Below are positions 37,338-45,970 of a stretch of 64,000 nucleotides of DNA, one piece after another (the stretch's first letter is position 1; each line of letters starts with the position of its first letter). The notes under the pieces were generated by a model. It worked only from the letters and a program-made list of their open reading frames with translations, searched no databases and had not been told where the DNA came from. The DNA lies in the NCBI RefSeq assembly GCF_006476605.1, contig NZ_ML636811.1, positions 28,525 to 92,524 on the forward strand, given 5' to 3'. The position numbers were made by a program, and so were the translations under genes. The stretch is from Brucella gallinifaecis. GTDB lineage: Bacteria > Pseudomonadota > Alphaproteobacteria > Rhizobiales > Rhizobiaceae.

Positions 37338-38090
37338 GGATCTGTTGCAAATTTTTCGTCAACAAATGTAATGATAACATTCTGGCTTTTTGAGAACGGG
37401 GAAATTTCGATTTTAAAGATCGCTATTCTGATAAATCCGTTATTCTTCTGTGTGTATTAGTACCTTGTTTACAATCTGAACCTTCGCAATCTGAAGGCAA
37501 TGATGGCGGAAGACGGCATTGATGTGGGTTATTTTCTTCAGTCCCAAATTGCTTGGGTGGTTTAGCTGGACGAAGCGTCAGGTCGCAGACAAATGGAACC
37601 ATGATGAAACCTTTCTTAAGGTCAACGGCGAGTGGTTGTAATTATATCGTGTGACCGACAGTCAGGGAGATACGGTTGAATTCTGCTTCAACAAGGAAGG
37701 TGATGTAACCGCTGCCAAACGCTTTATACGCAAGGCTTTGGCCCGTCACGACAGGCCAGAGCGTATTATCATTGGCGGGAGCGAGATCAATCGCACTGCC
37801 ATTCTTTAACGTGATGCGGAGAACCGGCTAAGGCAGGCTGGAGACTTCATTAGGCTCTGCTCCTGAAAATATATGAACACCAGCATTGAGTAAGATCATC
37901 GCCGTATTAAACAACGGATACGATCCATTCTGGCCTTCAAATCAGAAACTGCAGCCAACATTATCCTTGTTGGCATTGAATATGTTCAAATGAAGTGGAA
38001 ACAGCAATGCATCAGAACTTGACTAACGATGGCGATCTGACGTCAGAGGATTACACTATGGCAGTAAAGTCGCTGCATATACGCGCCACC
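37338..38090 (+). pseudogene. Decayed IS6-family insertion sequence
   Basis: GGATCTGTTGCAAATTTTT at 37338 fits the left terminal repeat of IS6 elements. In shifting frames the following sequence reads FKDRYSDKSVILLCV, YLVYNLNLRNLKAMMAEDG, WNHDETFLKVNGEWL, DTVEFCFNKEGDVTAAKRF and DHRRIKQRIRSILAFKSE, i.e. nearly the whole transposase with several frameshifts and stops. The first catalytic Asp (DET) is still readable. No right terminal repeat is obvious. It lies next to the serine recombinase gene. Confidence 0.8.
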
Positions 38091-38103
38091 TCTTAAGTAT
38101 GGT

Positions 38104-38673
38104 TTAAGCCTGTCGGCGGGCAGCTGATGTGATGTAACGGCGCAAGGTGCGCGTCGAGATGTTCAGTCTGCCGGCGATATCCTCCTGGGTAGCCTTCTTC
38201 TTCTTGATCTCCCCTTTTGCGATATGTATTTGCTCCAGGGACAGTATTTGTGGTCTTCCTATTTTCGTGCCCTTTGCCTTTGCGGCGGCCATGCCGGCAC
38301 GTGTTCGTTCGGAAATCAGGGAGCGTTCAAACTCAGCAAGGGCTGCCATGACATGAAAGATCAGCTTGCCACCCGATGAGGCAGTATCGATATTTTCGCT
38401 CAGCGAACGGAAGTGAACATTGCCAGCCTCAAGCCGTTCGAGCAGGTCAACAAGACCGACCAGGGAGCGTCCGAGCCGATCGAGCCGCCAGACAACGAGG
38501 GTGGCGCCGGGTTTCAGAGCCTGCATGGCCTTTTCCAGTCCGCAGCGATCAAAACGGTAGCCGGATTGGCCATGGTCAGTGAATATACGATCACACCCGT
38601 TCTCTTTCAGTGCCTGAACCTGGAGGTCGAGCTTCTGGTCATCCGTGGATACGCGTGCATAACCGATAATCAT
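38104..38673 (-). CDS. Serine recombinase (resolvase/invertase family)
   Basis: The 189-residue recombinase begins MIIGYARVSTDDQ, with the nucleophile at Ser9, has the active-site segment VVWRLDRLGRS (about residues 60-70), the long E-helix (FERSLISERTRAGMAAAKAKG, core residues 113-133) and a C-terminal HTH (ATQEDIAGRLNISTRTLRRY). It matches Tn3 resolvases and Hin/Gin-type invertases in size. No transposase gene accompanies it. Two inverted dyad sites lie upstream (38780-38801 and 38898-38919) between it and the adhesin operon. It may resolve a lost transposon or invert the segment between the sites. Confidence 0.9.
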   Translation of the reverse strand: MIIGYARVSTDDQKLDLQVQALKENGCDRIFTDHGQSGYRFDRCGLEKAMQALKPGATLVVWRLDRLGRSLVGLVDLLERLEAGNVHFRSLSENIDTASSGGKLIFHVMAALAEFERSLISERTRAGMAAAKAKGTKIGRPQILSLEQIHIAKGEIKKKKATQEDIAGRLNISTRTLRRYITSAARRQA

Positions 38674-38779
38674 CGTGAAATTACTTTCATGAGGTGTGTT
38701 TCTGGACTAGGTACAGCCGCGAGATCCAGTTCTTGACACCTCTCGTTTGGGTTGAATAAGGATCGACTGCACAGCCCTT

Positions 38780-38801
38780 GACAAAAAGGACCGTTTTTGT
38801 C
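38780..38801. promoter_or_regulatory. Recombination-site-like dyad, copy 1
   Basis: A 22-bp imperfect palindrome: GACAAAAA, a 6-bp core GGACCG, then TTTTTGTC. Its reverse complement matches copy 2 at 20 of 22 positions, with the same central dinucleotide GT. It is a candidate crossover site for the neighbouring serine recombinase. Confidence 0.5.
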
Positions 38802-38897
38802 CGCCCGGCATGATTACCAGTCCCCGCCCGAATTTCTCCAACATTATCAATACCCATTGTTCGCTGATGCCTTAAAAACACCCTTGAAATGATGTAT

Positions 38898-38919
38898 GAC
38901 AAAAATGGTCGTTTTTGTC
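38898..38919. promoter_or_regulatory. Recombination-site-like dyad, copy 2
   Basis: A 22-bp imperfect palindrome: GACAAAAA, core TGGTCG, then TTTTTGTC. It lies 118 bp (centre to centre) from copy 1 in the better-matching inverted orientation. The 96 bp between the two copies contain no gene. It is 306 bases before the first gene of the adhesin operon. Confidence 0.5.
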
Positions 38920-39225
38920 ACAGTCAGAAACCTTTAATATTAATAGGTTCGCGGCCGCACTGAAGAGGGGATTCTCCAGTGGCGAGATAAGTGAGCTTTT
39001 TGCTGTAATATATTGCTATTGTTCAATAATAATTAGTTGCAGAGCTCTCCTCGATAGATTTCTTTCACTGAAACAGGCATCTTTCAAGGCTTCAGACGGC
39101 GGAAAATCGGTCTGCAACGTGTGTTCTGCCTGCACTCTGGCTGCTGGAAACGTTGCGTATTCCCTCAGGACTATAGCGTTGGACATATTAGTGTTTCGTG
39201 CACTGGTTGTAGCCGGAGGTGAGCA

Positions 39226-39873
39226 ATGAGCCGGACGTTGCTGCTTTCTTCTCACATACTGGTATCAGTTGATGGCGGTCTGGTAACGGATGCTGCGCTG
39301 GATCGTGGTGAAGTGATTCGCGCTGCTGTACATGCCATGCTTTGCGTCTGGCATGTGGCGGTCGCAGGGCATGGTTATCTGTTTGCCCCTCGGGGCCTGG
39401 AGGATCTGGCTCTTGGACTCAACCTCCTGTTTGCCTGTCGCATTGATACAGAGACTTGTTTTGCGCAAGTGTGCCCTCCTGGCAAATCGGTTCTGGTTCT
39501 GGGTAAGTCGATCGGTCTTGCGCTTTCGGTAGAAATCGATCCAGCGACCGGACTTCTTGTTCTTTATGAGGAAAGCGGAGATGCGTCGTGTGTTTTGGTG
39601 ACGTCGAATGAAGGGCTGCTGATTGATCAGGCTGTCAGTGTCGCGGCTTCTGTATGCGATAGTCTGACGCCGAAGACGGTGAATGCTGCCATTGATGTCC
39701 TGATCGGCCAGTCGATGGCAGATGTCGAGGCGTGGTTGTTGATGCGTACGATGCATTACTTCTACGGCAATAGTTATCAGGCGGCCTTTGCTCTTGGGGT
39801 CGATGAGGCCGAACTCGTCGCCCTCATGCGACACCATCTGGCAGCGGTTCACGGGGCGGAGGAGCAACAGTGA
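39226..39873 (+). CDS. Unrecognised protein with C-terminal Fis-type HTH
   Basis: The 215-residue protein starts after a near-perfect GGAGGTGA ribosome site. I do not recognise residues 1-150. The C-terminal MADVEAWLLMRTMHYFYGN, then SYQAAFALGVDEAELVALM (about residues 165-203), follows the pattern of the Fis/NtrC helix-turn-helix (a GN turn followed by AA..LG). It is therefore probably a DNA-binding regulator with an unusual N-terminal domain. The stop overlaps the GTG start of the EAL gene (39870-39873), and the adhesin lies downstream, so it probably regulates or senses within that operon. Confidence 0.6.
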   Translation: MSRTLLLSSHILVSVDGGLVTDAALDRGEVIRAAVHAMLCVWHVAVAGHGYLFAPRGLEDLALGLNLLFACRIDTETCFAQVCPPGKSVLVLGKSIGLALSVEIDPATGLLVLYEESGDASCVLVTSNEGLLIDQAVSVAASVCDSLTPKTVNAAIDVLIGQSMADVEAWLLMRTMHYFYGNSYQAAFALGVDEAELVALMRHHLAAVHGAEEQQ

Positions 39874-41072
39874 TCTCCCTCTCGTCCTTTTCGCACGACG
39901 TTCAGTCTGGCAAGGTTCTTTACAGGCAAGCAACCGATTTACTGTCGGCCCGGTCAGGGTTAGCTGGCCGAACAGTATCGTTAGAACTTGGCATTGCCGT
40001 AGAGCCAGTCGTTGAGCTGATGTCAGCCAGTAGTCCTGACAGGATTGAGCTTTACGGCGAATGCCTTGGCCGGCTTTTGATTGATGATCAAGTTGAGCTG
40101 AGGGGGGGGGCATTTGTAGCAGTCTTTGAGGCAGCCGGCGTCGTTGGGGTTCTGGATGAACTTGTTCTAGAACGTGTTCTCCAGCGTTTGCGTATTGATC
40201 CTGCTGTTCAGCTTGGCTGCAATATTTCTCCTTATACGCTCGCCGATCCGCTTGTCTGGGAGTGCATTCTGAACCGGATCGGAGCGCAGTCTGATCTAGC
40301 GACGCGTTTGACGCTCGAGATTACCGAAAGCGCACCGCTGGATGCAATTGAACAAGTTGCTGAGCGTCTTGGTCGGGCCAAGGCACTTGGTGTCCGTCTG
40401 GCGCTTGACGACTTTGGGACCGGCTTTGCGGTTGGAGGATATTTGCGCAACGTTGATGTCGACTGGGACATCGTCAAGGTGGATCGCAGTTTCCTTGGCG
40501 ATTTACGTAAGACATCGGCGGGTCGTAGAAATCTTGCCTCCATGGTGGCAATGGCTAGTGATCTGGCACCTGTCATTGTTGTGGAGGGCATTGAGACAGA
40601 AGCGCATCTGGCTGCTGCACGTGGGTCGGGCGCTCGCTTTGGTCAAGGATGGCTGTTCGAGGAAATGTCTGCCAGCCAGTGGCATCCTGTTGCGCCCGAA
40701 GTCACTGCCAGATTCGTTCAAGCTCTCCAGCAGAAGGACAATGGTGGTTCGCATCTAAATACCTGTCTGTCGGTTATGGCTCCTGTGGGTGATGCAGGGC
40801 AGCTGTTAACCCGTCCACAGATCGACGATCACCGGAGCATTCTGCCGGGGGTGGTAGCAACAACCACAGATGAAGGCAGCGTCTTGCCGTACTCGTTCCA
40901 GCCTCACGCAGGGGCCTGCATCGTTGGTTCGCAGTGGTCGCCACTGTTGTGGTTGCGGGATCCGCGCCGCTCCATTGTTCACATTATAGCCGCTATCGGT
41001 GGCATGTGGGGCCGGCTCAGCTTGCAATTCATCAGCCAGATTCAATGGAATTGGAAGAGGTGGCGCATGTGA
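39870..41072 (+). CDS. EAL-domain cyclic-di-GMP phosphodiesterase
   Basis: The 400-residue protein has a complete EAL domain (about residues 33-270). The signature motif reads ECL (YGECLGRLL, residues 62-70). Metal and catalytic positions are present in LTLEITES (about 147-154), LALDDFGTGF (Asp180, Asp181), VKVDRSF (Lys203), VVEGIETEAHL (Glu239) and GQGWLF (Gln259). It should hydrolyse c-di-GMP. The tail from about 285 to 400 is not part of the domain and resembles nothing I know. The GTG start overlaps the regulator's stop and follows GGAGGAGC, implying translational coupling. It lies upstream of the YadA-type adhesin, so local c-di-GMP turnover probably governs adhesion. Confidence 0.85.
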   Translation: MISLSSFSHDVQSGKVLYRQATDLLSARSGLAGRTVSLELGIAVEPVVELMSASSPDRIELYGECLGRLLIDDQVELRGGAFVAVFEAAGVVGVLDELVLERVLQRLRIDPAVQLGCNISPYTLADPLVWECILNRIGAQSDLATRLTLEITESAPLDAIEQVAERLGRAKALGVRLALDDFGTGFAVGGYLRNVDVDWDIVKVDRSFLGDLRKTSAGRRNLASMVAMASDLAPVIVVEGIETEAHLAAARGSGARFGQGWLFEEMSASQWHPVAPEVTARFVQALQQKDNGGSHLNTCLSVMAPVGDAGQLLTRPQIDDHRSILPGVVATTTDEGSVLPYSFQPHAGACIVGSQWSPLLWLRDPRRSIVHIIAAIGGMWGRLSLQFISQIQWNWKRWRM

Positions 41073-41320
41073 ACGGTGCATCAAACGAGCATGACGGACA
41101 GGCTACTCATGCCTTTGAAATCAAATCCAACAGGCGGCCAACAGTTAATACCACCGGGACAGGGGTGGTTAGGCAGCTACATAAAAACAACGCAGAGAAT
41201 TCCAGCGTGGTGAGCAGTACCGTGCAGCAAACAGAACTGGCCGCAAAAGGATGTTCTTCTGCAATCCATCATAAGACATATCAGATCAAAGATTATATCG
41301 AAACGAAAGCTACACCATGA
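41045..41320 (+). CDS. Possible small ORF coupled to the adhesin start
   Basis: A 91-codon frame rich in Thr, Asn and Ser overlaps the end of the EAL gene in another frame and ends in an ATGA overlap with the adhesin ATG at 41317. It has no strong ribosome site and no recognisable domain. The adhesin itself lacks a good Shine-Dalgarno, so read-through from this frame could help its translation. It may equally be a chance ORF. Confidence 0.3.
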   Translation: MELEEVAHVNGASNEHDGQATHAFEIKSNRRPTVNTTGTGVVRQLHKNNAENSSVVSSTVQQTELAAKGCSSAIHHKTYQIKDYIETKATP

Positions 41321-44300
41321 ACAATCACAATCAGGGTTCCTTCATACGCAACTGGGGTATCGGTGAAGGAGCCAGTCGTCAGTGCCGTAAGCGGCTCATG
41401 GCCATCCTGCGTATGTCTGCATCCGTTCTCGGTTTCTCTCGCAAACGTCTCGGCGTTGGCATGCTGGCAATGGGCGGGCGTCTCGCTCTCGCCATTGCGA
41501 CCGTCACCGTTGGTATCGCAATGGGGACACAAGGGGCTAATGCGTATGCCGTGAATGGAACTACTTCGGATGGATCTACTTCGGATACTAATGTGGCTAT
41601 TGGTGCTTCGAGTACCAATAAGGCAACAGCAAGTGGAGTCAATGCTGTCGCCATCGGGCATAGCGCACAGGCAAGTGCGGATGGTTCCGTAGGTCTTGGC
41701 TTTAAGGCATCGGCCACTGGGTTGAGGGCGGTTGCATTGGGTCGCGATACAACCGCTTCAGGAGCAAGATCGGTTGCTGTTGGTGCTTCCTCAGTAGCCA
41801 GCGGGGGAAATAGTCTTGCTGTTGGTACTCAAGCAACGGCAATAGGGGTCAATGGCTTTGCTGTAGGGTATAGTTCGAATGCCGCTGCAAGTAACAGTAT
41901 GGCTATCGGATATACGGCTAAGGCAATGGGGAGTGATACGTTTGTTGCCGGTAATAGCGCATCTGGATTGGGTTCAGGTTCAGTAGTGCTTGGAACAAAT
42001 GCGTCTGCTACTCATAATAATTCCGTAGTTTTGGGTATGAATGCGTCAGGCACTGCTGATAATGGGATTGCGATTGGTTTTAGTTCTATTTCTAGTGGTG
42101 CAGGTGCCATTGTAATGGGTAACACTGCCAAGGCGACAGGCAGTGGCTCTGTAGCTATTGGTCTGAGATCTGATGCTGCGAGCTATGGTACGGCACTGGG
42201 CCGGGAGGCATCAGCTAGTGCTAGTAACGCTGTTGCTGCTGGCATTCGTGCCGCTGCGGCACAGTCCAACGCGGTGGCTATTGGCGTTGATAGTGTGGCA
42301 AATGGAGCTCAGGCTGTTGCTTTGGGCAGTGCAGCGCAGGCGACGGGGCTGGACTCAACGGCTCTTGGAAGAAGCACAACCGCAAGCGGTGCGAGGTCTA
42401 CAGCACTCGGTTCTGCCGCGAAGGCATCTGGTATTGGCTCTGTTGCGTTGGGTCGTTCGTCTGCTGCCTCCGGCACTAGTTCTCTAGCACTGGGTGATGG
42501 TGCAAAGGCTTCCGGGGAAAGCTCCATCAGTATTGGTACGGGTAATACGGTTACTGGTGCTCGGTCAGGTGCGATTGGTGATCCCTCGATTATCAACGGA
42601 TCTGATAGCTATAGTGTTGGTAACAACAATAGGATCGGTTCGACGACCAGCAATGCATTTGCGCTGGGCAACAATGTATTGCTAGGAGCAAATGCTGCGG
42701 GTGCAAATACGGCGAGCGCCAGTAATTCGGTTGCATTAGGTAACAATATTACCCTTGCTGTGCAGAATGCCACGGCAGTTGGCACAGGCAGCAGTGTAAC
42801 GAAGACAGGTGGTGTGGCCTATGGATACAACGCACAAACGACTGGCCAGAATGCATCAGCGATTGGTGTAAACTCGAAGGCGTCCGGTGGCAATTCGGCA
42901 GCTTTTGGTAATAACGCTGCTGCCGCAGGTAACGGTAGCGTTGCACTTGGTGTCAATAGTACAGCCGCCGCTGACAATGCTGCCGCAATCGGCGTGGGAT
43001 CGGAAGCTTCTAAAGCGAGTGCAATTGCTTTGGGGTTGAACGCGAGTTCCAGCGGTTTAAGATCAATGGCGATGGGTGCTGGATCTAGCGTGACTGCAGA
43101 CAATGCTACGGCGATTGGTACTGGTAGCGGAGTAGGTCAGGCAGGTGGTGTTGCGCTTGGCTCGGAATCTGTAGCCAATGTTGGTGCTGGTATTGCCGGT
43201 TATGTCCCGACGGGTGCAAGCACTGTTCTTGAGGCTGCGGTTAATGCAACCATGAGCACGTTGGCAGCTGTTTCAATTGGTGATGTTTCGAATGGCAAAT
43301 TACGCCAGCTGGCTGGTGTGGCTGCCGGTACAGCCGATACGGATGCGGTCAATGTTGCCCAGCTTAAGGCGGTCAGTGCGTCTGGCACGAGTTTCAATGT
43401 TACGGCTGCCGGCAAGAATGAAAGCACTGTCGGTACAGGCGATACAATTGATTTCAATAATGAAGATGGAAATCTGGTTATTCGTAAGGCAGACGATTCA
43501 CATGATGTGACATTTGATCTTGCTGATAATGTGACCGCCGTGAGTGTCACTACCGGCGAAGCCAAGCTTGATACCAATGGTGTCAGTGTAGACAATGGAA
43601 TAGACAAGACGACCTATGGCGCGAATGGTTTTGCGATCTACGGTGGTCCAAGTGCAACCGTTGATGGCTTTGATGCCGGTGGCAAGAAAGTTTTGGATGT
43701 AGCATCGGGAGATGTGTCTTCGAGTTCGACGGATGCGATCAATGGTTCGCAGCTTTTTGCATCGAATGAGAAGATCGACACGATTGCAGGCAATACGTCG
43801 AGCTATCTGGGTGGTGGTGCGGATGTTGCCAGTGGCAAGGCTCCGACCTATACGATTGATGGCAATCAGTATGCGAGCGTGGGATCGGCTTTTGGTGCAG
43901 TCGACAATAGCATTGGAGCAATCAACAGCCGGATCGATGCCATTAATGAGACTGGTGCTGGCAATTGGGGCAAAGTGATTGGTGAGAATAGTGCTGCTGT
44001 CGGATCGACTTCCGTTGCAACCGGTGACAGCAGCGTTGCCTTTGGTGATAAAGCCCAGTCGATTGCGGACAAATCGGTTGCAGTAGGTGCAGGTGCCGTT
44101 GCAAACAATGCTGGTGATGTCGCGCTTGGATCGGGCTCGGTAACAGATAAGGCCGTTGCTACGAAGGACATGATTGTCAATGGCAAGACCTATGAGGTTG
44201 CAGGAACGGATCCGCAAAGCACTGTTTCTGTTGGAAGCAAGGATAACGAGCGTACGATCACCAATGTCGCGGCGGGCCGTGTCAATGCTGATTCAACCGA

Positions 44301-44946
44301 TGCGGTTAATGGGTCTCAGTTACACGCGACCAATACGGCGATTGAGGATTTGGGTAGCCAGTTGGCCGATGCGACTCTGACAGTCGAAAACGCAGTCCAC
44401 TATGACACTGATAGTAATGGTAAGCGAACAGGTGGTATCACGCTTGAAGGTGGGGATTCGGGCGCTCCGGTCCTGCTGTCGAACGTTGCTTCTGGCAAGA
44501 AAGACACGGATGCTGTTAATGTCCAGCAGTTGAAGGAAACGTCTGAACAGACGCTGACGACAGCCAAGGATTATACCGATACACGTTCAGAAGAGACACT
44601 CGTTCTGGCGAAGAGTTATACTGATGTGGAAACTGGCAAGACCTTGTCAGCAGCCAATCAGTATACTGACGAACGGTTCGGAATGCTTTCAAGCGAGATC
44701 GGCGATGTTCGCAAGGAGGCGCGTCAGGCAGCAGCGATTGGCCTTGCGGCAGCTTCACTCCGCTATGACGATCGTCCTGGCAAACTGTCGGCGGCTATTG
44801 GCGGCGGCGTCTGGCGGGGAGAAGGAGCAGCAGCCTTCGGCCTTGGCTATACAAGTGAGGATCAGCGGATTCGGACCAATCTGTCGGCAACGACCAGTGG
44901 TGGACATTGGGGTGTAGGCGCAGGCCTAAGCTTCACACTGAACTGA
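41317..44946 (+). CDS. YadA-type trimeric autotransporter adhesin
   Basis: The 1209-residue type Vc autotransporter has a long basic N-terminus and signal sequence ending near residue 75 (AMGTQGANA). A long head follows (about 85-625) built of degenerate 14-residue repeats of the form AxGxxSxA..AVAIG, giving the beta-roll. Necks are at about 676 (DAVNVAQLKAV), 808 (NGSQLFASN), 998 (NGSQLHATN) and 1064 (DAVNVQQLKE), a second short head at about 889-935, and a coiled stalk. The C-terminal four-strand membrane anchor (about 1124-1209) ends in SFTLN, without a terminal aromatic residue. Mediates adhesion or autoaggregation at the cell surface. Brucella BtaE/BtaF are named relatives of the architecture. 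Confidence 0.95.
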   Translation: MNNHNQGSFIRNWGIGEGASRQCRKRLMAILRMSASVLGFSRKRLGVGMLAMGGRLALAIATVTVGIAMGTQGANAYAVNGTTSDGSTSDTNVAIGASSTNKATASGVNAVAIGHSAQASADGSVGLGFKASATGLRAVALGRDTTASGARSVAVGASSVASGGNSLAVGTQATAIGVNGFAVGYSSNAAASNSMAIGYTAKAMGSDTFVAGNSASGLGSGSVVLGTNASATHNNSVVLGMNASGTADNGIAIGFSSISSGAGAIVMGNTAKATGSGSVAIGLRSDAASYGTALGREASASASNAVAAGIRAAAAQSNAVAIGVDSVANGAQAVALGSAAQATGLDSTALGRSTTASGARSTALGSAAKASGIGSVALGRSSAASGTSSLALGDGAKASGESSISIGTGNTVTGARSGAIGDPSIINGSDSYSVGNNNRIGSTTSNAFALGNNVLLGANAAGANTASASNSVALGNNITLAVQNATAVGTGSSVTKTGGVAYGYNAQTTGQNASAIGVNSKASGGNSAAFGNNAAAAGNGSVALGVNSTAAADNAAAIGVGSEASKASAIALGLNASSSGLRSMAMGAGSSVTADNATAIGTGSGVGQAGGVALGSESVANVGAGIAGYVPTGASTVLEAAVNATMSTLAAVSIGDVSNGKLRQLAGVAAGTADTDAVNVAQLKAVSASGTSFNVTAAGKNESTVGTGDTIDFNNEDGNLVIRKADDSHDVTFDLADNVTAVSVTTGEAKLDTNGVSVDNGIDKTTYGANGFAIYGGPSATVDGFDAGGKKVLDVASGDVSSSSTDAINGSQLFASNEKIDTIAGNTSSYLGGGADVASGKAPTYTIDGNQYASVGSAFGAVDNSIGAINSRIDAINETGAGNWGKVIGENSAAVGSTSVATGDSSVAFGDKAQSIADKSVAVGAGAVANNAGDVALGSGSVTDKAVATKDMIVNGKTYEVAGTDPQSTVSVGSKDNERTITNVAAGRVNADSTDAVNGSQLHATNTAIEDLGSQLADATLTVENAVHYDTDSNGKRTGGITLEGGDSGAPVLLSNVASGKKDTDAVNVQQLKETSEQTLTTAKDYTDTRSEETLVLAKSYTDVETGKTLSAANQYTDERFGMLSSEIGDVRKEARQAAAIGLAAASLRYDDRPGKLSAAIGGGVWRGEGAAAFGLGYTSEDQRIRTNLSATTSGGHWGVGAGLSFTLN
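41580..43180 (+). repeat. Degenerate in-frame tandem repeats encoding the adhesin head
   Basis: Roughly 42-bp units encode the repeating AIG..A.A.G..SVALG pattern of the YadA head. Units differ enough at the DNA level that slippage is limited, but recombination between units could change head length. Not CRISPR: units are contiguous and coding. Confidence 0.7.
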
Positions 44947-44958
44947 TCGGAGTGAACG

Positions 44959-45588
44959 ATGTTTGCAAGGATCAGGCGAACCGTACCTGCTCCTGCTCGA
45001 GCCGTTCTCATTCTTGCAATTTTGGCTGGTACCCCCGCACTAGTTGCCAGTCAGATAGCAGGCCCGGCACAGGCTGGCTCTCAGCCGGTGCCGGGCAGGC
45101 AGCAGACAGAGTTCATGGTCAAGCGGTCTGATGTGGTTTTGCCGACGGATGTTCCAATGGGGCAGTATCGTCGAGTAACTCAGCCGTTTGTCAACTGGAC
45201 TTTGATTTGCGATGAGAATCTGGCGAAGAAGCAGAAGGTCTGTAACATATCTCAGACAATCGTGGATAGTTCGGGGGCAGCTGTATTCAGCTGGTCTCTT
45301 GCTGGGTCACAAGATGGCAAGCCGTTTTTTATCCTACGCATACCAGGTGCCGTCGGACTGCAAGGCTCAATCGTAATGAGGCTTTCAGACACGGGCAAGG
45401 ATGTGCCTGTTGCAATAGAAGGGTGCGACGGAAAGGTCTGCATAGGCTATCAGCAGGTGGGACCGAGACTTCGTGCTGCGGTGAAGAAGGGTGGGGTTGT
45501 GGGCATCTCCTATAAAGGAAACTCTTTGCAAGAGGTGACGTTTTCGGTTCCGCTGGCCGGACTTAATGAAGCTTTGGGGGCAATCTGA
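44959..45588 (+). CDS. IalB-family (invasion-associated locus B) periplasmic protein
   Basis: The 209-residue protein has a signal peptide of about 40 residues (AVLILAILAGTPALVASQIA core). The mature domain has FVNWTLICDENLAKKQKVC and IEGCDGKVCIG, placing four cysteines in the pattern of IalB proteins, which were first linked to erythrocyte invasion in Bartonella. Function in other alphaproteobacteria is unclear, probably envelope-related. A CGGAGTGA ribosome site starts it 12 bases after the adhesin stop, so it is co-expressed and may help adhesin biogenesis or stability. Confidence 0.85.
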   Translation: MFARIRRTVPAPARAVLILAILAGTPALVASQIAGPAQAGSQPVPGRQQTEFMVKRSDVVLPTDVPMGQYRRVTQPFVNWTLICDENLAKKQKVCNISQTIVDSSGAAVFSWSLAGSQDGKPFFILRIPGAVGLQGSIVMRLSDTGKDVPVAIEGCDGKVCIGYQQVGPRLRAAVKKGGVVGISYKGNSLQEVTFSVPLAGLNEALGAI

Positions 45589-45768
45589 CCCTGGGATACA
45601 GTTGCAGGCGAGCAGATATGCGATGCGCAATTGGCAGGCCGGACTGTGCTTTCGACAGGTTTGTGATGAACGGATCGGTTTGTATCCTTCTGCTTTCTCG
45701 CGACTGTTCAGCGCTGAACCATAAGCAGCTTTGCGGATGCGCATGCGTCTGAACAAAAGGAAGAGAAT

Positions 45769-45942
45769 ATGAAACACGATCAATCTGGTCACGACGAACA
45801 AAAGACAAGGCAGCCGGTCGGCGGTACCCTTGGCAACGAGCTTGTATTGGAAGGGCGCAGCGGGCTGGTGCGGGCTCTGTGCCTCGCGATTATCGGCATA
45901 GTGCTCATAGGGGGCGGGCCGCCGTTCACACCTCAGCATTAG
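45769..45942 (+). CDS. 57-residue small membrane protein
   Basis: A short ORF with an excellent AAAGGAAGAGAAT ribosome site encodes a polar N-terminal 32 residues (MKHDQSGHDEQKTRQ...) followed by one hydrophobic helix (LVRALCLAIIGIVLIGGG) and a short PPFTPQH tail. It looks like a genuine single-span inner-membrane peptide and is the last gene before the IS graveyard. No family is recognised. It lies 180 bases after the IalB-like gene and may be the final gene of the adhesin operon. Confidence 0.5.
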   Translation: MKHDQSGHDEQKTRQPVGGTLGNELVLEGRSGLVRALCLAIIGIVLIGGGPPFTPQH

Positions 45943-45970
45943 ACAAACCGGCTTCTGGACTTGCTTTGAT

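Noticed and set aside
38915..39229. 104-codon frame leading into the Fis-HTH gene
   Set aside because: Starts inside a recombination-like dyad at a TTG without a ribosome site, and the translation resembles nothing; its ATGA overlap with the next gene is explained by the strong ribosome site there.
41580..43180. Regular repeats that could suggest a CRISPR array
   Set aside because: Units are contiguous, in frame, encode the YadA head and have no spacers; no cas genes are present.
43498..44217. 239-codon minus-strand frame inside the adhesin gene
   Set aside because: It arises from the repetitive, Gly/Ala/Ser-biased codons of the adhesin; no ribosome site or domain.
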